The notes under the pieces were generated by a model. That model had not been told where the DNA came from, did no database searches, and worked only from the letters and a program-made list of their open reading frames with translations. Both the position numbers and the translations under genes were made by a program. This document shows, in pieces, positions 45,974 through 55,806 of a stretch of 64,000 bases of DNA. Where the stretch lies: assembly GCF_003013475.1 (NCBI RefSeq), contig NZ_PXZO01000033.1:40104-104103 (forward strand), given 5' to 3'. Every line of letters starts with the position of its first letter. Position 1 is the stretch's first letter. This DNA comes from Brevibacillus porteri (GTDB lineage Bacteria; Bacillota; Bacilli; Brevibacillales; Brevibacillaceae).

Positions 45974-46339
45974 TTATGCTCCCTCTTTTTTCTCCCGCAG
46001 ATCAATGACGATGGTTCCAGCCGCCATATCCTCCTGTCCGTCTCCCAAACATTGTCCGTACGGATAACGATTCAAGACAGCTGTCATCTGTTTCGTATCA
46101 TCGTCTGATCCATCATCTATCAAGGTAATTCGGATAGGTCTGCCACTCCAATACGAGCGAAACAGCAGACTCCGCACTACACGTTCCAGCACCTGTTCCG
46201 AATTGCGCACCAGCAACCGATAATGCTCATGCGGGAGCTCGCTCGCGCTATCCTTCCGATTGGTCCAGCGCTCCGCGATCATTACCAACAAAGAGGAGCA
46301 GCCAAATGCTGCCAAAAGCCATACAATCAGCTCTTCCAT
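45974..46339 (-). CDS. Hypothetical single-pass membrane protein
   Basis: About 121 aa. One membrane helix at residues 5-25 (LIVWLLAAFGCSSLLVMIAE), then a soluble region with ITLIDDGSDDDTKQMTAVLN, reminiscent of the nucleotide-binding start of family-2 glycosyltransferases but far too short to be one. Ribosome site GGAGGAGG; a start at the fourth codon (46339) fits best. It lies between comFA and degU; function unknown. Confidence 0.6.
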   Translation of the reverse strand: MEELIVWLLAAFGCSSLLVMIAERWTNRKDSASELPHEHYRLLVRNSEQVLERVVRSLLFRSYWSGRPIRITLIDDGSDDDTKQMTAVLNRYPYGQCLGDGQEDMAAGTIVIDLREKKEGA

Positions 46340-46409
46340 CACGGTCATACCTCCTCCTATACCAAGGTATGCCGCACGGCTTGAACAGCGTGCAAATAGG
46401 AAGCGCTTC

Positions 46410-47117
46410 CTACAGTTTCACCCAGCCGTTTTTAATGGAGATGACAACAGCTTGTGTCCGGTCTTGTACATTGAGCTTTTGCAAAATGCTACTAACGTGA
46501 TTTTTAACCGTCTTTTCACTAATAAACAAGAATTCCCCAATGGCACGATTGCTTTTCCCTTCTGCCATCAGCTGCAATACTTCTCGCTCGCGACGGGTAA
46601 GCGACTCGATCACTTTTGGATCGATGGCTTGTGATTCATCTACGGAGAAGCTACGCTCTGCCGTCCCTTCCTGCTCGCTCAGACGACGGAATTCTTCAAT
46701 CAGCTTGCCCGTCACCTTCGGATGTATGTATGCACCACCACTCGCCACTACACGTACAGCGTCAACGAGGTCTGACGTTCCCATTTCCTTCAGCAAGTAG
46801 CCAGACGCTCCAGCGCGGAGTGTACGATACACATATCCCTCATCATCATGAATCGAGAGCATAATCACACGAGTAGAAGGGCTTACCGAAATCACATTTT
46901 CTGCAGCAGAAACGCCATTTATGTTCGGCATGTTAATATCCATCAACAAGACATCCGGCTTGTGCTCTTCCGCCAATACTGTGGCTTCTCCTCCGTCCGC
47001 ACCTTCCCCGACGACCTTGAAATCATCTTCCATTTCCAATATTCGCTTTACACCTTCGCGAAATAATTGATGGTCATCTACAATCACGATGCGGAGTTCT
47101 TGCTGTCTCTTATCCAT
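46410..47117 (-). CDS. degU: Two-component response regulator DegU
   Basis: 235 aa. Receiver domain with [18 protein letters not shown] and phospho-aspartate in [14 protein letters not shown] (near residue 56); LuxR-type HTH at the C-terminus ([20 protein letters not shown], then [20 protein letters not shown]). Regulates degradative enzymes, motility and competence in Bacillus. Partner kinase DegS is 33 bases upstream. A 16-bp palindrome spans the stop codon. Confidence 0.96.
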   Translation of the reverse strand: MDKRQQELRIVIVDDHQLFREGVKRILEMEDDFKVVGEGADGGEATVLAEEHKPDVLLMDINMPNINGVSAAENVISVSPSTRVIMLSIHDDEGYVYRTLRAGASGYLLKEMGTSDLVDAVRVVASGGAYIHPKVTGKLIEEFRRLSEQEGTAERSFSVDESQAIDPKVIESLTRREREVLQLMAEGKSNRAIGEFLFISEKTVKNHVSSILQKLNVQDRTQAVVISIKNGWVKL

Positions 47118-47150
47118 GGTTCATCCCCCAGTGCTTATTTACGTATCATG

Positions 47151-48293
47151 TCACAATTTTATCGGTATTTGGAATATAACCTTGGTTCCCTCTCCCGGAG
47201 CGGATTGCATCTCAACACTTCCCTCTAAGAGCTGTACACGCTCCCGCATTCCCAAGAGTCCAAAAGAGTTGCCATTCGCCATGCGTTTTTCCAGATCGAA
47301 TCCGACTCCATCGTCTTTGACGACAAGACTTAACGAATCTTGTACAAATTCCAGCTTCACTTGAACTGTCGTAGCACCTGCGTGCTTCTCCACATTGTTC
47401 AGACATTCCTGAACCAAACGGAAGATCGCAGCCTTTACTGAACTGCGCAAAGGAGGCTCCACACCGAATACTACCAGATCGATGGAAGACTGAATACGCT
47501 CTTCACACGTTTGAATATATTTTTGCAAGGTAGGTACTAGCCCTAAGTCATCTAATGCCATTGGACGCAAATCAAAAATAATACGTCGAACATCCGCCAA
47601 GCTCAGGCGTACCATTTCCTTCAGCTCATGAAGTTCCATTTGCGCTTCCAAAATGCGCTCGTTCTTCAACATGCGTTCTACAATTTCCGAACGCAGCACG
47701 ACATTCGCCATCGATTGAGCTGGACCGTCGTGAATTTCGCGCGCGACACGCTTGCGCTCTTCTTCCTGAGCCTGGATTACCTTTAAGCCCATCAACTGAT
47801 GCTGCTTAGCCGATTCCAGCGCCTCGCCTATCTTGCTTAAGTCACCCGTCAAGTAACCTAGCACAACGCCCATTTGAGAAACCAGCTTTTCTGCACGGAC
47901 GATGGTTTCTTCCAAGGTACGCAGTTGACGCTCCAAATCATTTCTTCTGCGCTTCAAATTATTTTCCCGTTCGCGGTAAATGGACAGCTCTACCTGAATA
48001 CGGCTCGCCTCTTCATACGCAACCCGGATATCTTCCTCCGTGTACATATGAAAATTACGACTGACCAACACGAGCTTGTTGCGCGATTTGCGATACGCAA
48101 GTTCAAGCGCATCGACCTTTTGAATCACTTTGGAAATTTCTTGTCGAAGTTCATGTAAATCAAACTTCAATGAGTTGCCATGCTGTCTGGCGTTTTCAGC
48201 TATATCAAATATTTGGGTTTTACTCGTTTCTACGGTTTCAATGGTTCGCTTGATCACCCCGTCCAGCACGCTGATGTCTATCGCTTTGTTCAT
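47151..48293 (-). CDS. degS: Sensor histidine kinase DegS
   Basis: 380 aa cytosolic kinase with no membrane segment. The sensor half is a long coiled coil (about 20-170); the HisKA_3 phospho-acceptor is in VAREIHDGPAQSMANVVL near residue 190, and the ATP-binding part has VVKDDGVGFDL and GNSFGLLGMRERVQLL. Phosphorylates DegU. Overlaps the upstream polysaccharide deacetylase gene by 4 bases. Confidence 0.96.
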   Translation of the reverse strand: MNKAIDISVLDGVIKRTIETVETSKTQIFDIAENARQHGNSLKFDLHELRQEISKVIQKVDALELAYRKSRNKLVLVSRNFHMYTEEDIRVAYEEASRIQVELSIYRERENNLKRRRNDLERQLRTLEETIVRAEKLVSQMGVVLGYLTGDLSKIGEALESAKQHQLMGLKVIQAQEEERKRVAREIHDGPAQSMANVVLRSEIVERMLKNERILEAQMELHELKEMVRLSLADVRRIIFDLRPMALDDLGLVPTLQKYIQTCEERIQSSIDLVVFGVEPPLRSSVKAAIFRLVQECLNNVEKHAGATTVQVKLEFVQDSLSLVVKDDGVGFDLEKRMANGNSFGLLGMRERVQLLEGSVEMQSAPGEGTKVIFQIPIKL

Positions 48294-49306
48294 GATTGCT
48301 CTCCTTCAAACTCATTTTTAGCCTTCGTGAACAACTGTTGGAGGTGCTCTTCTTCAACATCTCGCAGTCCCATGTCATTGCGTGGAATGGCAAACGGATC
48401 TGTTCCCTGTTTTACGAATCCACGATTGGATGTAAATACATAGCGGTAGCCAGCTTGACGAGCTGTCTCCAGTACGACTGGACTTGTGTAGCCGAATGGC
48501 AACGAGATGACTTGGATCTCTTGCTTCATCCATTCGCTTAAACTAACGCGAGATATACTGAAATCCACATAGAGTCGGTCCCTGTACTCTTTTTCTTCCT
48601 CTAAACGCTGCAAGTCTTTCAGATAGACCGGAGCTGTTTCTGGGCCAAGATCGCCCCACTCATTTCGTTCTTCCTCTTCATGCAGACTGTACGTATGGGA
48701 ACCGATTGTAACCAGTCCCGAATAAATCATTTCGTTAACCTGTTGACGCGTAAGTGGTGGCGTCATATTCTCCCGTTTTCGATCAGCTACATCTCTTAAG
48801 CGCCCCGCAATCGCGAAGTTCACTGAAGGGTAGCCGTATGTACGTAAGATCGGAAATGCTTCTGTGTAGTAACTCTCATACCCATCGTCAAACGTAATCA
48901 AAACAGCATTCTCAGTCGGTAAGGTACCCGTCTCCATAAATCGCAGGAACTCATCCAACGAAATCGGATTCAGGTCGTTATCATGCAAAAATTTCATGTG
49001 TCGGGCAAATTGATCAGGAGCTATGACATACCGCTGATTCGATTGATCCGTGACATGATGGTACGTCAAAACCACAACCTGATTGTTATACCACTTTTTC
49101 GTTTGAACCGCTGCTTCTTCAATTAGTGTGACGTTTGGCTCAGCATTTTTTGTCTCACTTATGCTTATAGACGTATCCACTTGGGGAAAAGGTTGCACTT
49201 CTTGTTTATTCTTTTTTTCCAGAAAAGATTCGCCTAACAACCCAATAGCCACTGCAAAAAACAAAAAAGTAAGAAATACGATCAGGAAGAGCCTTCTGTT
49301 CGGCAA
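48290..49306 (-). CDS. Membrane-anchored polysaccharide deacetylase
   Basis: 338 aa. Signal-anchor at residues 5-28 followed by a NodB domain: VLTYHHVTDQSNQRYVI, the catalytic VLITFDDGYESYYTEAFP near residue 140 and VTIGSHTYSLHEEEERNEW. Probably acts on peptidoglycan or a cell-wall polymer outside the membrane. Unlike the deacetylase at 17.8 kb it is predicted to be exported. It leads into degS-degU with an overlapping stop/start, an odd pairing for these genes. Confidence 0.85.
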   Translation of the reverse strand: MPNRRLFLIVFLTFLFFAVAIGLLGESFLEKKNKQEVQPFPQVDTSISISETKNAEPNVTLIEEAAVQTKKWYNNQVVVLTYHHVTDQSNQRYVIAPDQFARHMKFLHDNDLNPISLDEFLRFMETGTLPTENAVLITFDDGYESYYTEAFPILRTYGYPSVNFAIAGRLRDVADRKRENMTPPLTRQQVNEMIYSGLVTIGSHTYSLHEEEERNEWGDLGPETAPVYLKDLQRLEEEKEYRDRLYVDFSISRVSLSEWMKQEIQVISLPFGYTSPVVLETARQAGYRYVFTSNRGFVKQGTDPFAIPRNDMGLRDVEEEHLQQLFTKAKNEFEGEQS

Positions 49307-49407
49307 AAAAACCCCTCCTCTACTTCCTCACTAGGAGATTCGACACAGTCCTACAAATTCCTGTGCAACAATTGGCCCAATAATTGGATGACTTTGCTCC
49401 TAAAATG

Positions 49408-49441
49408 AAAAAGAGCCCAGTAGCAACACCAGGCTCTTTTT
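49408..49441 (-). terminator. Terminator of metK
   Basis: Minus strand AAAAAGAGCC (49441-49432) pairs with GGCTCTTTTT (49417-49408), with a T-rich tail. Lies 16 bases past the metK stop. Confidence 0.88.
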
Positions 49442-49456
49442 ATGTCATTCATGATA

Positions 49457-50662
49457 TTACAGTTGAGCAGCCTCTTGCTTCAGGATTTCTGCCTTGTCTG
49501 TTTGCTCCCAAGGAACATTCAGGTCATTGCGTCCGAAGTGGCCATATGCAGCTGTTTGTTTGTAGATAGGACGACGCAGGTCGAGCTGCTTGATGATACC
49601 AGCAGGACGCAGGTCGAAGTGTTTGCGAACCAATTTCACCAGAGCTTCTTCGGAAATCGTACCTGTGCCGAATGTATCTACTGCAATAGAAACTGGTTGT
49701 GCTACACCAATTGCGTAAGCAACTTGTACTTCACATTTGTCTGCGAGGCCAGCAGCCACGATGTTTTTCGCTACATAACGAGCTGCGTAAGCACCGGAAC
49801 GGTCAACTTTTGTCGGATCTTTACCGGAGAACGCACCGCCGCCATGACGAGCATAACCGCCGTAAGTATCTACGATGATTTTGCGGCCAGTCAAGCCAGC
49901 ATCCCCTTGTGGTCCGCCAATTACGAAACGACCAGTTGGGTTGATGAAGTATTTGGTTTCAGCGTCCAACAGTTCAGCTGGAACAACTGTTTTGATTACG
50001 TGTTCAACCAGATCTTGCTTGATTTGCTCCAGAGTTGTTTCAGGAGCATGTTGGGTAGAAATAACGATTGTATCGATACGAACTGGTTTGTCGCCATCGT
50101 ACTCAACGGTTACTTGTGTTTTTCCGTCAGGACGGAGGTAAGCAAGTGTTCCGTTTTTACGTACTTCAGTCAGACGTCGAGCCAATTGGTGGGACATGCT
50201 GATTGGAAGTGGCATCAGCTCAGGTGTTTCATTGCAAGCAAAACCAAACATCAACCCTTGGTCACCAGCACCAATTGCTTCGATCTCAGCGTCAGTCATT
50301 TTGCCTTCGCGTGCTTCCAATGCTTGGTCTACACCAAGTGCAATGTCAGCGGACTGCTCGCCAATTGCAGTAATAACACCGCAAGTGTCAGCGTCAAAAC
50401 CGAATTTCGCACGGTCATAACCGATTTCACGAATGGTTTCACGAACGAGCTTTTGGATATCTACATAAGTGTTTGTAGTGATTTCTCCTGCTACGAGAAC
50501 CAAACCAGTAGTTACGGAAGTTTCGCAAGCTACGCGAGCGTTTGGATCTTTGGACAGGATCGCATCCAAGATGGAGTCGGAAATTTGGTCACAAATTTTA
50601 TCCGGATGTCCTTCGGTTACAGATTCGGATGTAAACAGACGACGACCTTTTTGCAAAGCCAT
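49457..50662 (-). CDS. metK: S-adenosylmethionine synthetase
   Basis: 401 aa; makes SAM from methionine and ATP. Signatures: [20 protein letters not shown] at the N-terminus, [16 protein letters not shown] near residue 117 and [16 protein letters not shown] near 260. Downstream of an S-box riboswitch, so expressed when SAM is low. AAAGGAGGT lies ahead of the ATG. Confidence 0.98.
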   Translation of the reverse strand: MALQKGRRLFTSESVTEGHPDKICDQISDSILDAILSKDPNARVACETSVTTGLVLVAGEITTNTYVDIQKLVRETIREIGYDRAKFGFDADTCGVITAIGEQSADIALGVDQALEAREGKMTDAEIEAIGAGDQGLMFGFACNETPELMPLPISMSHQLARRLTEVRKNGTLAYLRPDGKTQVTVEYDGDKPVRIDTIVISTQHAPETTLEQIKQDLVEHVIKTVVPAELLDAETKYFINPTGRFVIGGPQGDAGLTGRKIIVDTYGGYARHGGGAFSGKDPTKVDRSGAYAARYVAKNIVAAGLADKCEVQVAYAIGVAQPVSIAVDTFGTGTISEEALVKLVRKHFDLRPAGIIKQLDLRRPIYKQTAAYGHFGRNDLNVPWEQTDKAEILKQEAAQL

Positions 50663-50734
50663 GAGAAAATACCTCCTTTGACCTCATACAAATAGTGTGG
50701 TAGCCGAGTCAGGATTTTATCTACGTAAACGCAA

Positions 50735-50770
50735 ATAAAAAACCCTTTCCATTTTTAGGAGGAAAAGGTT
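50735..50770 (-). terminator. Riboswitch-controlled terminator before metK
   Basis: Minus strand AACCTTTTCC (50770-50761) pairs with GGAAAGGGTT (50750-50741) with a G-U pair, then TTTTATTTG. Expression platform of the SAM riboswitch: SAM binding favours this hairpin and shuts off metK. Confidence 0.9.
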
Positions 50771-50794
50771 TGAGCGTTTTTTGCTTCCTTCATC

Positions 50795-50898
50795 CTCTTA
50801 TCGGCCAGAACAGATGTCCGTTCTGCTGGTTAGCACCGCTCTAGATCGGTTGCCGGGCTTCATAGGGCCAGTCCCTCCGCCTGCTCTGGATAAGAGTA
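50795..50898 (-). ncRNA. SAM-I (S-box) riboswitch
   Basis: Minus strand holds the S-box core: the closing helix CTCTTATCC / GATAAGAG (50896-50888 with 50802-50795), AGAGCAGGCGGAGGGACTGG, CCCTATGAAGCCCGGCAACC, and GGTGCTAACCAGCAGAAC. All conserved junction motifs (GAGGGA, GCCCGGCAACC, GGTGCTAA) are intact. It lies ahead of the metK terminator. Confidence 0.96.
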
Positions 50899-50913
50899 TC
50901 CATTACGGATAAT

Positions 50914-50942
50914 AGAATAATTGTTTTTTTCAGAGATGTCAA
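50914..50942 (-). promoter_or_regulatory. Candidate sigma-A promoter for metK
   Basis: Minus strand TTGACA (50942-50937), 17 bases, TATTCT (50919-50914), beginning just after the stop of the subtilase gene and just before the riboswitch. Confidence 0.6.
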
Positions 50943-50957
50943 TAGGAAAAATTTTAC

Positions 50958-53534
50958 TTATATTTGATAGGCCTTGGAAAGTACCACTACTACCTCTGCG
51001 CGAGTTGCCCTTCCATTCGGTTTAAAGGAAGAACCGTAACCACTGAGCCAATTTCTAGATGTCAAAGCTTCAATGGCAGGAGAAGCCCAATGACTCGTTG
51101 GCACATCCTGATAATTCGAGGTACCACGGCTATACATTAAAACATCACGTGCCCGCGCGATCATGACCGCCATCTCTGCACGCGATATCGGCTGATCCGG
51201 CTTCATTTCATTCTTCGGGTACCCTTTCAAAATTCCTAATTGATAGGCTACACCTAAGTTGTGATACGCCCAGTGCCGCTTTTTCATATCCCGGAAGGTC
51301 GTGTTTCCTGTATAGGTAGTCGCTACCTTGGAACCGGTCGCACGCATCGATTTAAGCAGCATCGTCGCAAACTCTGCACGGGTCACTGCCTGATTCGGCT
51401 TGAACGAAGCATCATTGAATCCATTTACAATATCGCGAGAGCTAAGTCTGACGATCTCTGAGCGCGCCCAGTGGTCCGAAATATCGCGATAGCCCGCTAT
51501 CAATTTCTGCTGCGTCACCGTGAGTCGGTACGAATCATATTTGAACGAAGTACCACTATTGAGGCGTACATAGTATTTTCCTGGCTGCAAGCGCAAACCG
51601 ATAACTTCATTCCCACTATTGGAAAGCTCGGCTACCTCATTCGTCGAAGCAAGCGCATAGTTCATGTTTCGATCGCTGTAGAGTGCGAAACGAAAGCCAC
51701 TATCCACAGGAATATACGGTGCTCGGAATGTCACATATGATTCGCTATTGACAGTAAATTGGAACCAGTCGGGATCAGCTGCTGTCGGAATTGTTCCTGA
51801 CATCACTGTCCCACCGCTTAACGGAGACGCTTTTTGATAGGTATCATTCGGCTCATTGAAATCTTTTTTAACTGGCGTGTACCCCAAATCCAGCTGGTAT
51901 TCGCCATTGACTGCATTCCGCGAATACTCGCTCACACGGATGTAATATTTACCCGGGGACACCTCTTTACTGACCCGCTCTGTCGGATTGTCCCTTGTCC
52001 CATTATCGTATAGAGGATCCCAGACTACTGCTTTTTGACCAGGCGCTTGTTTGCCAAGACCCAGCAACAGATCCACTCTCTTGTTGTCAGGGCTTACAGT
52101 GACATCTAAATGCCCGTACTCGCGAACATAGTAAGAGAACCAATCCTGATCGCCTTCATCATGAAAATTGCCTGTTACACTGATTTGGTTCCCTACAAGC
52201 GGTCTGGCCGTTTCTTGTGTATCGTTCGGTTCATTTCGGTCAGGGTTGATCGTAAATTTACTCGTCAAAACGTAGTTAAAAGCGTTGTTGACGCCTCCAT
52301 TGCGCATTAAGCGGATGTTCATACTTCCTGCCTTGACCGGGACCGTTATCGTATCGCCATTCCCGAAGTACTGTGTAATCGGTTGACGATTCTCAGGGTA
52401 AAAGGTAGCAGCCACCGCCGAAGAAATACCCGATGTTACTGTAGCCGTAAAGCTGACCTTTCCATCGTAAGGGATGTCCATCTTCAGCCAATCTACGGTA
52501 TCTTTTGGACCCAAATTGCCGCGTATTTGTGACTCAATCGGAAACGCCTTCGCTTTGGAAGGAGAATCATTCGGTTCTAAAAAGTCGTAAGAAAGTGCCG
52601 TTTTCACTGCTTTGTTGACATCTAACAAGCCGTATCCAGTCTTCCGATCCCATCCTTTCTCCCCCAAGTCAGTAGCCGTTTGATAAAGCAATTGCCTCAC
52701 ATCAAATGGACTGAGATTAGGGTGCCGAGCGAGAATGAGCGCAGCTGCACCAGCTACTTGCGGTGCCGCTGCTGAAGTACCACTAAACGAGCCGTATTTT
52801 CCCCCTAGCTTCGTCGTGTATACATTCAACCCAGGAGCCACCAAATTCAGTTCCGGCCCCGTATTTGCCTGAGACAAGACTTCATTGTTACTCCTCACAG
52901 CCCCTACCGCTACGACTGTTGGATAGGCAGCTGGATACGCCACACGGCTACTTTCATTACCACTTGCTGCAACCAAAACGGCTCCACTTCTCTCCGCTCG
53001 TTGTACAGCAGCTGCCAACGACTTGGAGTAAGCCATACTGCTAAAGGACATCAGAATAACTTTGGCACCACGATCCAAAGCTACATTGATACCTTTTGCA
53101 ATCAGTTCTTCATCCGATGACGCCTTGCTATTCAAGATTTTAATCGGTAAAATCTTGGCATTCCAAAGAACACCTGAAACACCGATATTATTATTTCCAC
53201 TAGCAGCAAGAACACCGGCTACTTCTGTGCCGTGCCCGTTGTCATCCTGTGCTGACTTCCCAGCATTGACGAGATTCACACCAGGTAAAAGGTTGCCCTT
53301 TAAATCAGGGTGTTTATAATCTGCCCCAGTATCCAATACAGCAATAATAATCTGCTCATTGCTATTTACCGTTGGCCAAGCTTTATCTGCTTTAATTTGA
53401 CTTAGATGTAGCTGGTTGGTCAAATAGTAGTCATTGGATGCCGGAGGTGCTGCTGCAAAGACTGATTGGTTGTTTGCCATAATGAGCGTGACCATTAATG
53501 TAACAGTCACTGACATGTTCACTGATCTTTTCAT
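50958..53534 (-). CDS. SLH-anchored subtilisin-like protease with PPC domains
   Basis: 858 aa. Signal peptide (cleavage near VFAAAPP), then an S8 catalytic domain with Asp in AVLDTGADYKHP, His in DNGHGTEVAGVL and Ser in FSGTSAAAPQVAGA. Three pre-peptidase C-terminal repeats follow (each begins ...EPND), then three SLH domains (HWARSEIVRLSSRDIVNGF; HWAYHNLGVAYQLGILKGY; HWASPAIEALTSRNWLSGY) that bind pyruvylated cell-wall polymer. No long propeptide is evident. The ATG at 53534 follows GGAAGGA. It may process S-layer or flagellar proteins; substrate unknown. Confidence 0.9.
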   Translation of the reverse strand: MKRSVNMSVTVTLMVTLIMANNQSVFAAAPPASNDYYLTNQLHLSQIKADKAWPTVNSNEQIIIAVLDTGADYKHPDLKGNLLPGVNLVNAGKSAQDDNGHGTEVAGVLAASGNNNIGVSGVLWNAKILPIKILNSKASSDEELIAKGINVALDRGAKVILMSFSSMAYSKSLAAAVQRAERSGAVLVAASGNESSRVAYPAAYPTVVAVGAVRSNNEVLSQANTGPELNLVAPGLNVYTTKLGGKYGSFSGTSAAAPQVAGAAALILARHPNLSPFDVRQLLYQTATDLGEKGWDRKTGYGLLDVNKAVKTALSYDFLEPNDSPSKAKAFPIESQIRGNLGPKDTVDWLKMDIPYDGKVSFTATVTSGISSAVAATFYPENRQPITQYFGNGDTITVPVKAGSMNIRLMRNGGVNNAFNYVLTSKFTINPDRNEPNDTQETARPLVGNQISVTGNFHDEGDQDWFSYYVREYGHLDVTVSPDNKRVDLLLGLGKQAPGQKAVVWDPLYDNGTRDNPTERVSKEVSPGKYYIRVSEYSRNAVNGEYQLDLGYTPVKKDFNEPNDTYQKASPLSGGTVMSGTIPTAADPDWFQFTVNSESYVTFRAPYIPVDSGFRFALYSDRNMNYALASTNEVAELSNSGNEVIGLRLQPGKYYVRLNSGTSFKYDSYRLTVTQQKLIAGYRDISDHWARSEIVRLSSRDIVNGFNDASFKPNQAVTRAEFATMLLKSMRATGSKVATTYTGNTTFRDMKKRHWAYHNLGVAYQLGILKGYPKNEMKPDQPISRAEMAVMIARARDVLMYSRGTSNYQDVPTSHWASPAIEALTSRNWLSGYGSSFKPNGRATRAEVVVVLSKAYQI

Positions 53535-53676
53535 GTAAAACAGTCCTTCCTTCTCTCCCCTGCAAAAGTAGCAGTCTAAAAGGAATTCAGGTATTTGTAA
53601 TCTGGTCTTTAGCATAGCGGATGAAAAGGGGGACATGCAACCCTCATCCTCCAATATTTGGGACATTCTCACAGAA

Positions 53677-53711
53677 GAAAACCCTTTTCACCATCGGCAA
53701 AAAGGGTTTTC
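53677..53711 (-). terminator. Terminator after the SLAP-domain genes
   Basis: Minus strand GAAAACCCTTTT (53711-53700) pairs perfectly with AAAAGGGTTTTC (53688-53677), followed by TTCTGTGAG. It ends the three-gene SLAP group and separates it from the subtilase gene. Confidence 0.8.
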
Positions 53712-53714
53712 TCC

Positions 53715-54710
53715 TTACTGTAACAAACCTTTATTGTCTTCTACTTCAGGTGCTACCTGAGCTATTTCTTTTTTTCGTTGTTGTGCTTTCGGAATAAAGG
53801 CAGTCAGTTCCGCAATATTTACTGCTTCTTTTTTAAAGGAAGAGGAAGGAATATCGAACGCCCACACGCGATGGCTGTTCGCTTCTACCTTCATGTTTTC
53901 CAACGTGAAGTGTACGCGTGCTACCGTATCGCCAGCTTTATCATGAACAATAATTGGCACTTCGGTAAACTCCAGACGTTTTCCTAATCCGTTACGGAAA
54001 GCAACGATAACTTTCAAGCCGTTATCTTCACCAGGCTTGATATCGAGGACTTGCAAATCTACTTCGCCCTCTGCAATGGGGTTCTTCTCTTCAGCCTGTT
54101 GCAGATACTGCTCCGACTCATCTGCACTCAGACCCCAGTTATAATTTTGGTTATCCTCTACTCCGTGCTTTTTTGGCTTGATAAAAGTCAGCATCAGAGG
54201 TATTTCTTTTTCAGGGATACGGTCGAACTCATCCCAACGGAACATAAATTCCATCGGGCGACTGGACATTTCTCCTACTGGTCCTGAGGAAATCAGGTCA
54301 AACGTTTTTTTCGCGACCTCTTCTCCGTCCTCCGTAACCAAAGTCAACGGAAGCTTTTGTAGCAAAACACTGCGGTCTGTCGCATTGCGAATGTAAACAA
54401 GAACCAGATAACCATCATTGGTAACCTGCGTGAAGAACGGAATAATACCGACTTCGTTACGAACAACCGGAGGCATTTCATCATGCGCGTATTGCAATAG
54501 CTCCTGCTCAGCGTCATCCAATTGATTTTCCCAAGGACCATTCATCACCAAAAACAGTTCCTTCGAGTCCACGCGGTTCGCAGATTGTTGCGGATTATCC
54601 AGTCCAGATACACCCAAATAAAACTCTCTATGAAGATTCTCATGAATATCTTCGCGTACTTGCTCCAAGCTCTCTTTGGAACCAAACCAATTTTCCAATA
54701 ACCAACTCAT
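53715..54710 (-). CDS. SLAP-domain protein (S-layer assembly family), copy 1
   Basis: 331 aa, no signal peptide. Two tandem SLAP modules of about 120 residues. The first has VNDGY/TNDGYLVLVYIRNATDRSVLLQKL; the second has DLQVLDIKPGEDNGLKVIVA then FRNGLGKRLEFTEVPI. Both share the GxxVxxFIRN pattern of accessory-Sec S-layer assembly proteins such as SlaP of Bacillus anthracis. GAGGAGGTT precedes the ATG. Last and most divergent of three tandem paralogues. Probably helps S-layer protein export; inferred from family only. Confidence 0.75.
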   Translation of the reverse strand: MSWLLENWFGSKESLEQVREDIHENLHREFYLGVSGLDNPQQSANRVDSKELFLVMNGPWENQLDDAEQELLQYAHDEMPPVVRNEVGIIPFFTQVTNDGYLVLVYIRNATDRSVLLQKLPLTLVTEDGEEVAKKTFDLISSGPVGEMSSRPMEFMFRWDEFDRIPEKEIPLMLTFIKPKKHGVEDNQNYNWGLSADESEQYLQQAEEKNPIAEGEVDLQVLDIKPGEDNGLKVIVAFRNGLGKRLEFTEVPIIVHDKAGDTVARVHFTLENMKVEANSHRVWAFDIPSSSFKKEAVNIAELTAFIPKAQQRKKEIAQVAPEVEDNKGLLQ

Positions 54711-54750
54711 ATAGCAACCTCCTCTTTCCCATCCCTAAAAAATGTGCGAT

Positions 54751-55713
54751 CTACTCTACAGAAAGCGCCCATCTTTTCAGGTCGGCATCAGGCTTTTTCA
54801 CAAATTTAGGTGGGAATACAATCAGCCACGGACGGCTGTTTCCAGGCTTTACACGAATGGAGCTTGCATCCAGAGAACCTGTCGCAACTACATCTCCATC
54901 CGAATCCGAAATCGTAAATTTGAGTTTTTCCGGATGGTAATCATGGTTGAGACCATTTCGGAAAAGCATGGCTACTACCAGGTTCCCTTCCTCGGTCTTT
55001 CGGATGTCAAAACCCGTTACTTCCACCGTATTAATAGGAACTAACGGCAAAGACTGTGTCAATGCTTCCAGACGATCCTTTTGACGATCAGTCATGCGCT
55101 TCTCCATTTCAGGATCAAGCTCCAGTGTACGAGGCCAAACATGTGAATTTCTGCCGGCCTTCATTACCACTTTCCAACGGCTAAAGGTGAAATTGTCATG
55201 CAAATAGCTTTCTTCCGGGAACAAAACCTCCCATGGACGGCTGGAATGCGGTGGAATAGCCTCCATATCTGACAAATCCACTCTCATCCGCGCAAAAGGC
55301 TTGTCGTCCAGATAAATCGCTAATCCTACGTTTTTAATACGCACAGGTTTATTTGTGGCGTTGCGGAAAAACATAGCGACAGTCATTCCGTTTGGCTGTG
55401 GAATCATACTGAAGCCTGTTACGCTAATCATGCCTGGTACCATCTCAGGCAATTCAGCTTGCAAAAAGCGGAGAGTATACTTTTTCTCCGAATCCAGCTC
55501 ACTTTCCCATATCGGGCTCAACGATAGCTCAGTTCGAATTTTCTCAGCCTTCGTAGCAGACTTTTCTGGTCCACCATTGCTATCCATTTCGACTTCGTTG
55601 CTAGTCATGGAAGCTAAATCAATTGTCGACTCTTCCTGAATCTCCTTTTTCAGATCCTCCAGGGAGCGCTTCTGTTGATCTTTACCTAACAAATTCTTCA
55701 TAAAAGAAAACAT
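54751..55713 (-). CDS. SLAP-domain protein (S-layer assembly family), copy 2
   Basis: About 320 aa. It starts MFSFMKNLLGKDQQKRSLED and carries two SLAP modules: MISVTGFSMIPQPNGMTVAM then FFRNATNKPVRIKNVGLAIY, and VEVTGFDIRKTEEGNLVVAM then LFRNGLNHDYHPEKLKFTI. The SRPWEVLFP/SRPWLIVFPP phrase repeats in each module. I chose the ATG at 55713 since GAGGAGG lies upstream. No signal peptide, so probably a cytoplasmic export factor. Middle member of the triplet. Confidence 0.78.
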   Translation of the reverse strand: MFSFMKNLLGKDQQKRSLEDLKKEIQEESTIDLASMTSNEVEMDSNGGPEKSATKAEKIRTELSLSPIWESELDSEKKYTLRFLQAELPEMVPGMISVTGFSMIPQPNGMTVAMFFRNATNKPVRIKNVGLAIYLDDKPFARMRVDLSDMEAIPPHSSRPWEVLFPEESYLHDNFTFSRWKVVMKAGRNSHVWPRTLELDPEMEKRMTDRQKDRLEALTQSLPLVPINTVEVTGFDIRKTEEGNLVVAMLFRNGLNHDYHPEKLKFTISDSDGDVVATGSLDASSIRVKPGNSRPWLIVFPPKFVKKPDADLKRWALSVE

Positions 55714-55806
55714 ATGATACCTCCTCACACGTCCGGGCACGAACGAAGCTTCTCTTATCATCATAAACGTTTTAGACTAGCCCATGCAAATTGGCCACTC
55801 AAAAAA

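Noticed and set aside
46397..46412. Palindrome TAGGAAGCGCTTCCTA over the degU stop as a terminator
   Set aside because: No loop bases and only a TTTGC tail; too weak to call.
49442..50695. 417-codon plus-strand open frame opposite metK
   Set aside because: Antisense shadow of metK; composition atypical and no ribosome site.
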